NCBI RefSeq assembly: GCF_000023465.1
Contig: NC_014041.1
Span: 2,610,001 to 2,674,000, forward strand
Direction of reading: 5' to 3'
Length of the DNA stretch: 64,000 nucleotides
DNA from: Zunongwangia profunda SM-A87
GTDB lineage: Bacteria > Bacteroidota > Bacteroidia > Flavobacteriales > Flavobacteriaceae
Part shown: one piece after another, positions 56,724-64,000 of the stretch
Layout: every line of letters starts with the position of its first letter
Numbering within the stretch: the stretch's first letter is position 1
The notes under the pieces: model-generated
The model's database searches: none
What the model saw: only the letters and a program-made list of their open reading frames with translations
Told to the model about the DNA's origin: nothing
Position numbers and translations under genes: made by a program

Positions 56724-57056
56724 TATAGACCAACGGAAACGTACAGTTGAATAAATCGATCCCGATAATACTTAATTAAAAGAGGAGTTCGGATTTCTTT
56801 TTTAGCCTTAAAAGCAATTACATTTTTTGGATAAAAGATGAATAAATTATAAACTTGTAGTTGTTATGACCATAATTCTTTATTTGAAAATTCGCAAAAG
56901 TTTTTATTACCTTTTACTACCATTTGACATTCATATAACTATATTCCGATTTTTAAAATTAGTGTAAGCATCTATTAGATTAAATTTTAAGAATGAAAAG
57001 ATTATATAATTTATGTTTTCCAAAATTTATTTAAAATAGTAAATTCGGTATTTTGA
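56724..57056. other. intergenic region of about 330 bp, upstream of the HTCS gene
   Basis: AT-rich and without a gene. It should contain the promoter of the hybrid sensor gene, but no exact TAnnTTTG element was found. Confidence 0.45.
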
Positions 57057-57797
57057 ATGAGATTTGTCTCTTTTTTGTATGTGTATGTTTCTTTCTCACT
57101 TTTTGGCTGGTCTCAGACAGACACTACTTTAACACCCATACATAACGAATATCGCTTTGCACATAAAGGGGTCGCGGATGGATTGTCGCCGGGAGCCGTT
57201 AATGATTTTTATAAGGAGAAAGATGGGTTTTTATGGATAGCTACCACCTCTGGGCTTAATCGTTATGATGGTTATGAATTTCAGAATTACAGTCCTAAAT
57301 CTTCAAATCCTTCAGCAATTCAATCCAGAAATTTTAGAAGAATTTTTAAAGGGCCTCTTGGAAATATTTGGTGCGAAACTCCTGAAGGGATCAATATTTT
57401 CGATCCTATTGATCAATCTTTTACCAGTGATCAAGATGCTATTCTAAAGTATTTTAATATTTCTGAGCGTAAAGTAAAGGACATCATTTCAATTGGAGAC
57501 GATTTTCTATTGATTCATACTGATGCTTCGGTAACAAGAGTAAATGCAGAAAAGAATACTAAAGATGAGCTGAAAGATTATAATTCATATTTAAAGCAAG
57601 AAAGCATAACACCCACTTCAGTAAATGTTTCAGATAAAAATGAGTTATGGATCATATACACAAATGGATTAATACATAAACTGGATATTAATTCTTTTTC
57701 GATCATTTCTGAATATCATCATTTAAAAGAAATCTTTGGAGGTGAACAGCATGATTTTAGGATGGTTATTGATAATAATGGAATTACTACATTAGAC
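57057..57797 (+). pseudogene. hybrid two-component system regulator, N-terminal fragment (IS-disrupted)
   Basis: About 250 residues: signal peptide (FSLFGWSQ end near residue 19), then the first Reg_prop beta-propeller blades (GLSPGAVNDFYKEKDGFLWIATTSGLNRYDGYEF). The frame runs into the IS3 element near 57798 and stops at 57812. The rest of the protein resumes on the other side of the IS in the same frame class. On its own this fragment lacks membrane anchor and kinase and is not expected to signal. Confidence 0.9.
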
Positions 57798-57846
57798 CGG
57801 ACACTAAGTTGAGAGAATATTTTTGCTAGTTATTACCTTAGCAATT

Positions 57847-58161
57847 ATGAGAAGAAAATCTAAACATTACACCTTAGAATTTAAACAAAAAGCAGTCGAG
57901 TTAAGTTATGCTAAAGGCAATGTAAAACAAGTATGTGAAGACTTGGATATATTTCCATCTGTACTTTACCGTTGGCGTAGAGAGTTAAAAGATTACGGTA
58001 ACAACAGTTTCCCTGGCCGTGGTAATCCTAAAATGACCGATGAAGAAAAAGAGATAGCCCGATTAAAAAAGGCATTAAAAGAAGCCGAGTTAGAACGAGA
58101 CATCTTAAAAAAGGCCATCAGCATCTTCTCCGCGAGCGACAAGAAAAATACAGGTTTATAA
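57847..58161 (+). CDS. IS3 family transposase OrfA
   Basis: A protein of 104 aa from ATG 57847 (MRRKSKHYTLEFKQKAVELSY). Helix-turn-helix DNA-binding region (about 15-45) and a C-terminal leucine-zipper-like coiled coil (IARLKKALKEAELERDILKKA) mark IS3 OrfA. A slippery A AAA AAG site at 58107-58113 near its end allows -1 frameshifting into OrfB. Confidence 0.94.
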   Translation: MRRKSKHYTLEFKQKAVELSYAKGNVKQVCEDLDIFPSVLYRWRRELKDYGNNSFPGRGNPKMTDEEKEIARLKKALKEAELERDILKKAISIFSASDKKNTGL

Positions 58162-58172
58162 AACAACACCTT

Positions 58173-59027
58173 ATGAGATTTCCTGTCGAGACGATGTGTA
58201 AAATATTGAAAGTAAGCAAAAGTGGCTATTACCATTGGTTACAATCGGGACCAAGTAAATTATGGTTAGAAAATCAAAAGGTAACTGGGCTTATTAAATC
58301 TATATTTAAAGATAGCTTTCAAAGCTATGGTTCACCTAGAATAAAAACAGAACTAGAGACATTAGGCTATAAAATATCAAAGCCTAGAGTTGCACGTATT
58401 ATGAGTGCTAATTATTTGTTTGCAAAACGAAAACGTAAGTTTAAAGCAACCACATATAGTCAACATAATTACCCCATAGCTCCTAATTTATTAAACCAAA
58501 ACTTTGAAGTAAGCCGACAGGATCAAGTTTGGGTAAGCGATATAACCTATATCAAAACCAAACAGGGCTGGTTATACCTTACTGTCATTATTGATTTGTT
58601 TAACCGCAAAGTTGTTGGATGGGCTCTAAGCGATAATCTAAGTACAGAAGACACTATTATTAAGGCTTGGCATATGGCTATAAAGAAAACTACTTTAACC
58701 CAGTCTTTAATTTTTCATTCCGACCGAGGTATACAATATGCCAGCCATAAGTTTACCTCATTAATTAAAAGTTACAATGGCTTAGTAAACCAATCTATGA
58801 GCAGAAAAGGTAATTGCTGGGATAATGCCATTGCTGAATCGTTCTTTAAATCATTAAAGGTAGAATGGGTTTATAGGCACAATTATAAGTTGAGATCTGA
58901 AGCGGAGTTATCCATCTTTGGATGGATAGAAACTTGGTATAATAATAGAAGAAGACATTCCTTTTTAGGAAATAGAACTATAAGAGAATTTGAATTAGAC
59001 ATGTATAACCTTAAACTAGCAGCGTAG
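58173..59027 (+). CDS. IS3 family transposase OrfB (DDE integrase)
   Basis: A protein of 284 aa as an independent frame; the -1 frame opens upstream to the slippery site, so the active product is likely the OrfAB fusion. Integrase core with D in WVSDITYIKT, D in HSDRGIQY and E in NAIAESFFKSLK, plus the usual C-terminal RRRHSFLGN. Complete and apparently intact, so the IS may still be mobile. Confidence 0.95.
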   Translation: MRFPVETMCKILKVSKSGYYHWLQSGPSKLWLENQKVTGLIKSIFKDSFQSYGSPRIKTELETLGYKISKPRVARIMSANYLFAKRKRKFKATTYSQHNYPIAPNLLNQNFEVSRQDQVWVSDITYIKTKQGWLYLTVIIDLFNRKVVGWALSDNLSTEDTIIKAWHMAIKKTTLTQSLIFHSDRGIQYASHKFTSLIKSYNGLVNQSMSRKGNCWDNAIAESFFKSLKVEWVYRHNYKLRSEAELSIFGWIETWYNNRRRHSFLGNRTIREFELDMYNLKLAA

Positions 59028-59046
59028 TCATTCAACTATTTGTCCA

Positions 59047-62000
59047 GTTTTTTGTTGCAAGTCCATAATGGTGATTTGTGGATTCATTTGTTTCAAAATT
59101 ACGGAGTCTTTAATTATCAAATTGAAAAAAATAAATTAAATCATTACACCAATGAATCAAAAGAGCTTCCATTAAGCAGTAATCTTATAAGTGCTATAGA
59201 AAAGGATGGTGATGGAAAAATATGGATAGGATCTGATCTGGGAGGTATTAATGTCATTGATGTAAACGACCTCTTTGTTAGATATATAAAAAATAATACG
59301 GAGATAGGGAATACGCTTTCACATAATAGTATTACTTCATTATATGTCGATCAGGATGGTATACTTTGGATAGGGACTTTTAAAAACGGAATTGATTATT
59401 ATCATCCCAATATTATACGTTTTCCGTTACAAAAAAAGCTGCTTTCCAATCCTGAAAGTTTACCTTTTAATGATGTAAATGTATTCACAGAGGATAACAG
59501 AAATTTATATATCGGCACTAACGGCGGAGGACTTCTAAAACTAGATCAAGAAACCGGAAAATATGAGCAGTTTTTACATGATGTAGAAGATTCAAATAGC
59601 ATTTCGAGCGATGTAATAGTAAGTTTGCTGTTTGATAGTAAAAATCGATTATGGGCAGGAACTTATTTGGGAGGTTTAAATCTATTAACTAAGGATGGTT
59701 TTAAGCATTTTAGACATGATCCTAAAGATAGTACAAGTATAGCGGGTGATAATATTTGGGAACTATTCGAGGATTCTAAAGGGCGTCTTTGGATTGGAAC
59801 TTTAACCGCAGGTGTAGATATTTTTGATGAAAAAAATAGCGGTTTTATACATTCATTTGAAGGTGGTGGCAAATATCCTATTCATGCCAATTATATATCT
59901 TCTATAAATGAAGATCAAAATGCTAAGATATGGATAGGAACCTCTAACGGAATAGATGTCATAGATCCTTTAGAGAATGTAGTAGATCATCTTTATCATA
60001 TACCAGAAGATGACACAAGTTTGAGTGATGACAATATTCTGACGATCTACAAGGATAAAAAACAACATATGTGGATAGGATCTCATAAAGGTTTAAATCT
60101 TTATAATGAGAAGAATGGTGTTTTTTATCGCTACAGAAAAGAAGACGGTTTGCCAGGTGAAAAGATTATAGGAATTGTAGAAGATGAGGAAAATGATCTT
60201 TGGATTACTTCCTCTTTTGGTATTGCACAATTCAAAAAAGGATCAGTGAAAGAAATTAATGATAGAATTCCTCCAGATTTTAAAATCTATAATGATTTGG
60301 ATGGCTTACAGGGAAATCTATTCAATGAAAATTCTATTTATAAAAATAGAGACGGAGAGATATTAGTTGGAGGACTGAACGGTTATAATGTATTTAAGCC
60401 ACAGGAATTTGAATACAATCAGAAGCAACCGAAAATTATTTTTACTGAATTTAGTCTTTTCAACGATGATATTTCTACAGGTGAAAAAATAGGAAATAAG
60501 GTATTACTAAAAAAACCGCTCTATGAAACTGAAAAGATCACCCTAAAACATGATCAAAACTTCTTTTCAATTGAATTTGCAGCATTAGATTTTTTCCAGC
60601 CTTCAAAAAATAATTATCGATATAAACTTGAAGGCGTAGATAATGGATGGCAAAACCTGAGTAGTTCACAACGAGTTGCTTCCTATACAAATATAGATCC
60701 CGGAACATACAATTTTAGCGTACAGGCTTCTAATAACGATCAGGTTTGGAATCGAGAAGGAGCGATGCTAACTATAGAAATTTTGCCGCCATTCTATAAA
60801 ACAATTTATGCGTATATCGGCTATGTGATATTGATACTTGTATTGCTTTATCTGGGAAGAAAAAGGATTATTCAGAAGCAACGAAAAAACTTTGAAATTC
60901 AACAGGAAAAGCGGGAAGCAGCTTATCTACATAAAATGGATTTGATGAAGATTCGTTTTTTTACGAATATAAGTCATGAGTTCAAAACTCCGCTATCTAT
61001 GATCTTGTCGCCGGTTTCAAGATTAAACCAACAGCATCTTGGTGCGGATGTTAAAGAACAAATCAATATTATTAATGATAATGCCCAACGTTTACTTAAT
61101 TTAATTAATCAGGTTTTAGATTTGGGCAATGTAAAAAACGATACTCTATTAACCTCTTCCAAGGCAAATATTATTGATTTTATAGCTGACATTGTAAATG
61201 GTTTTAGTGACTATGCCGAAACTAAAGGAGTGAAATTATTCTTTGTTAGTGAAGAATCTAAGTTTTATACCATATTCGATATGGATAAACTAGACAAAAT
61301 TGTATACAATTTACTTTCTAATGCGGTTAAATTTACGCCATTAGGCGGGGAAGTACATATTATTCTAGAAGTTGGAGAAAGCCTTCCCGACCCTGAAGAA
61401 AAAACAGAAAAGAAAAATTTTATCATAAAAGTTAAGGATACCGGAATTGGGATTTCAGAAAAAGATCAGCCACATATATTTGATAGATTTTATAAGTCAG
61501 ATTTAGACACTGACCTAAATAAAACGGGGAGTGGTATTGGCCTCGCTTTAGTGCAAGAATACGTTAAATTATATTCTGGTGAGATAAGTGTTGAAAGCAA
61601 AGAAGGTGCTGGCTCTTTATTTACTATAAAATTACCACTTCAAAATATTACAATGAGGGAAATTCCTTCGAATAAAGAAAAGCTTTCTAATAAGATTTTG
61701 GGAGAAAATGATGCATTGCCTACAGTTTTAATAATCGATGATTCCAGAGAGTTTTTAAATTATTTAGGAAAAACACTTAGAGAAAGCTATAACCTATTTA
61801 TCGCTGTAGATGGCGAATCCGGTTGGAAAAAAACACTCTCTATCGTCCCAGACCTTATTATATGTGATTGGGAGATGCCGGGGATGAAAGGTACAGACCT
61901 TTGTCTAAAGATTAGAAATGATGCCCGTACCAAACATATTCCTTTTATTTTGCTTTCGGGTAATCAAAGAGAAGAGAATAAACTTGCCGGTTTAAAAGCC

Positions 62001-62477
62001 GGAGCCAATGATTATATAACAAAGCCTTTTAAGTTAGAAGTCTTAAGGTCTAGAATCGATAATTTAATCGAACAAAGAAAATCGTTCCAGGAAGCTTATC
62101 GAAAGAAAATAGAGCTTCCTAAGGTAACGAATCAGGTTACGATCGAGACAGAGGATGAAAAATTGATGAGAAAAGTTTTTCAGACAATTAAAAGCAATTA
62201 TCAGAATCCAGATTTTGGTGTAGAGCGCTTAGCGTTGGATCTTGGTGTTAGTCGATCTTTCTTATATAATAAAACTTTGAGTTTATTTGAAAAAACACCT
62301 TCAGAGTTAATCACTGATATTCGATTAGAAAAAGGGAAAGAATTATTAGCAAAAAGTCAGTTAACGATATCAGAAATTGCATTTAAAACAGGCTTTAATA
62401 ATCCTAAGTATTTCACTAAAAACTTCAAAAAGAAATACAATATTCTTCCTTCCGCTTATAAAAAGAAGCACTCCTAG
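59047..62477 (+). pseudogene. hybrid two-component system regulator, C-terminal fragment (IS-disrupted)
   Basis: About 1140 residues continue the broken gene. In order: many Reg_prop propeller blades (WIGSDLGGINVID, WIGTFKNGIDYYHP and similar, to about 60420), Y_Y_Y domain (about 60530-60785), one membrane helix (about 60800-60860), HisKA (ISHEFKTPLSMIL near 60970), HATPase (NLLSNAVKFTP near 61310, GSGIGLALVQEY), a receiver domain with phospho-Asp in IICDWEMPG (61722-62060) and a C-terminal AraC-type HTH (62160-62470). It lacks a start and signal peptide of its own. Next to the downstream susC gene, it would regulate that locus if intact. Confidence 0.93.
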
Positions 62478-62788
62478 TACCTAAAATTTGATAAAAAACT
62501 AGCTAAGTTTTTTAATCATACCAAAAATTTGAGAATTTTCCGGATATCAAAATCGTTTTGATGTTAAAATTCTTTGAGACTAGTGTTGTTGGTGCCTCCC
62601 AGATTAGACAAAAACATTTTATCCCTTTATAAAACGATTTGATACCCTTACTGAGAAGTGCAATTTGATAATTTCGTTTCTATTACTATAACGTTTGAAT
62701 TATTTACTGTTCAATTTGAGGGGTGTTTAATTTTTAAATAAAAAAAATTCGAGGATTATATTTTCAAATCCTCATTAAATAAAGGTGT
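62478..62788. other. leader region of the second susC gene
   Basis: About 310 bp of AT-rich sequence. A 7-bp hairpin (GAGGATT at 62751-62757 with AATCCTC at 62767-62773) lies 15-38 bp before the susC start and could be part of its 5' UTR. Nothing else recognised. Confidence 0.5.
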
Positions 62789-64000
62789 ATGAAACAACAA
62801 ACTATTTTAAAAATTAGGATTAAACCTTATTTATTAACCATGATCTTTTGCGTGTTTGGTATAAACGTTTGGGCACAGCAAAAAGAAATTAGCGGAACCG
62901 TGACCTCTACAGATGATGGTTTACCTATTCCGGGAGTTAGCGTCATTGTCGAAGGAACCACCAGAGGGACAACAACAGATTTTGATGGTAACTATATGAT
63001 TGAAGCGGAGGCTACAGAAAATTTGTCTTTTAGCTATATCGGTTTCGAAACTAAAACTGTTGCTGTAGGCAACCAAAATGAGATCAATATTAGTCTAGAG
63101 GTTTCTACGGCAGAACTTGATGAAATTGTGGTTGTTGGATACGGTACTCAGCGTAAAAAAGTATCTACTGCAGCAACCTCGATGGTAGAATCAGATGATT
63201 TGATTCAAACAGCCAGTATCGATGCAACAAGTGCCTTACAAGGACAAACTTCTGGGGTAAATATTACCTCGACTTCAGGGCAACCAGGTGCAAATATGAC
63301 CGTGAACATTCGTGGGGTAGGGACTGCTGGCAATAACTCTCCGCTTTATGTTGTAGACGGCGTTGTAGTTGAAAATGGTATTGGATATTTAGACCCTTCC
63401 GTTATCGAACGAGTGGATATATTAAAAGATGCTTCTGCAGCCTCTATTTATGGTGCCAGGGCGGCAAATGGGGTTATATTATTGACTACCAAAAAAGGTA
63501 AAAAAGGGGTTACAAGTGTTTCTGTTAACAGCTATATAGGTTTCCAGGAGGTTGCCAGAACCTTAGACCTATTGAATAGTCGTGAATACGGAATCATAAT
63601 GAATGAAGCTCGGGTAAACTCGGGTTACGCACCTCTTTATTCTCAGCAGGAATTAGAAAATTTACCGAATACCGATTGGCAGGATGAACTTTTTAATAAC
63701 GGAGCCATTAAACAGAATTATTCGGCCTTAATATCTGGAGGCAGCGATAAAGTAAATTATTCAACCGGATTATCTTATTTTGGACAAGAAGGTATCATTG
63801 GTAGCCAAACAGATCAATCTCAATACGATCGTATAACATTTAACACCAATATCACTTATGATATTATCGAAGATCATTTAAAGATCGGTGAAAACTTTTC
63901 GTTTGCCAACGAGTACAATAAAGGTGTTTCTGATGCGGGTATCTATAGTAATAATATAAGAGGATTTTTAAATGCTCCGCCAAGTATGCCGGTATATAAT
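62789..64000 (+). CDS. SusC/RagA family TonB-dependent receptor, N-terminal part (runs off window)
   Basis: ATG at 62789; 404 codons are in the window and the frame stays open at the end. Signal peptide ends near residue 31 (INVWAQ), carboxypeptidase-regulatory-like domain (about 33-105, ISGTVTSTDDGLPIPGVSV), plug domain with VVVGYGT and the SusC signature VNIRGVGTAGNNSPLYVVDG, then ILKDASAASIYGARAANGV. It follows the disrupted hybrid sensor, so it begins a second SusCD-type uptake locus outside the window. Confidence 0.97.
   Translation, partial: MKQQTILKIRIKPYLLTMIFCVFGINVWAQQKEISGTVTSTDDGLPIPGVSVIVEGTTRGTTTDFDGNYMIEAEATENLSFSYIGFETKTVAVGNQNEINISLEVSTAELDEIVVVGYGTQRKKVSTAATSMVESDDLIQTASIDATSALQGQTSGVNITSTSGQPGANMTVNIRGVGTAGNNSPLYVVDGVVVENGIGYLDPSVIERVDILKDASAASIYGARAANGVILLTTKKGKKGVTSVSVNSYIGFQEVARTLDLLNSREYGIIMNEARVNSGYAPLYSQQELENLPNTDWQDELFNNGAIKQNYSALISGGSDKVNYSTGLSYFGQEGIIGSQTDQSQYDRITFNTNITYDIIEDHLKIGENFSFANEYNKGVSDAGIYSNNIRGFLNAPPSMPVYN

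Larger units (their letters stand above)
57798..59046 (+). mobile_element. IS3 family insertion sequence
   Basis: About 1.25 kb, with imperfect terminal inverted repeats: GGACACTAAGTTGA (57799-57812) against TCAACTATTTGTCC (59032-59045), 11 of 14 bases matching. It contains the two overlapping-frame transposase genes of the IS3 family. No clear target duplication of 3-5 bp could be found, so the exact ends are uncertain by a few bases. It sits inside the hybrid sensor gene. Confidence 0.9.

Noticed and set aside
57790..59050. Target site duplication of the IS3 element
   Set aside because: All tested end positions gave no matching 3-5 bp flanks, so no duplication is claimed.

Overview
The window is AT-rich chromosomal DNA from a member of the Bacteroidota, most likely a marine flavobacterium of the Gramella/Zunongwangia/Salegentibacter type. 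That genus-level guess is an inference from gene content. The signs are two SusC/SusD-type outer-membrane uptake loci, a hybrid two-component regulator with a beta-propeller sensor, many short lipoproteins, DUF3667, M28, FAS1 and LVIVD proteins, and promoter-like TAnnTTTG elements. No tRNA, rRNA or CRISPR array was seen.

Layout. 1-1746: end of a GMC oxidoreductase gene plus its small Tat-type partner subunit. 2333-15944 (minus): an unusual SusCD operon, read susC, susD, two giant VCBS/ASPIC lipoproteins, a vanadium-haloperoxidase-like PAP2 enzyme and a GyrI-like protein, with no glycosidase or sulfatase. 16232-20430: a lipid kinase and an App1-like phosphatase (divergent), then the Tex RNA-binding protein. 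20478-31747: a stress-flavoured stretch with a PRC-barrel protein, a small membrane protein, an M28 peptidase, a fasciclin protein, a YtxH protein, a fused trehalose-6-phosphate synthase/phosphatase, a GH15 enzyme broken by a one-base frameshift, and two MscS channels. 31885-34119: two LVIVD lipoproteins and an SMP-30-type lipoprotein. 34191-40275 (minus): a beta-oxidation operon (marR, HCDH/ECH fusion, thiolase, acyl-CoA dehydrogenase) whose spacers around the thiolase gene carry related palindromic repeats. It is followed by an acyl-CoA ligase, a DUF4136 lipoprotein, purL, a secreted endonuclease I, an SDR/AraC pair, and PAS-type signalling proteins with a response regulator.

54869-56723 holds two cassette-like units, each with the same roughly 155-bp leader repeat, unrelated small genes and a shared 3' motif. 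The gene in the second unit is a lipoprotein shifted by one base in an A8 tract. 57057-62477 is a hybrid two-component sensor/regulator gene split by an IS3-family insertion sequence. Directly downstream a second SusC-type receptor gene starts at 62789 and runs off the window, so that uptake locus has probably lost its regulator.

Three genes are visibly broken: two by a single extra base in an 8-base homopolymer and one by the IS. The homopolymer cases may be sequencing errors, slippage-controlled genes or real mutations. The most novel candidates are the SusCD/VCBS/haloperoxidase operon and the two-unit repeat cassette region.
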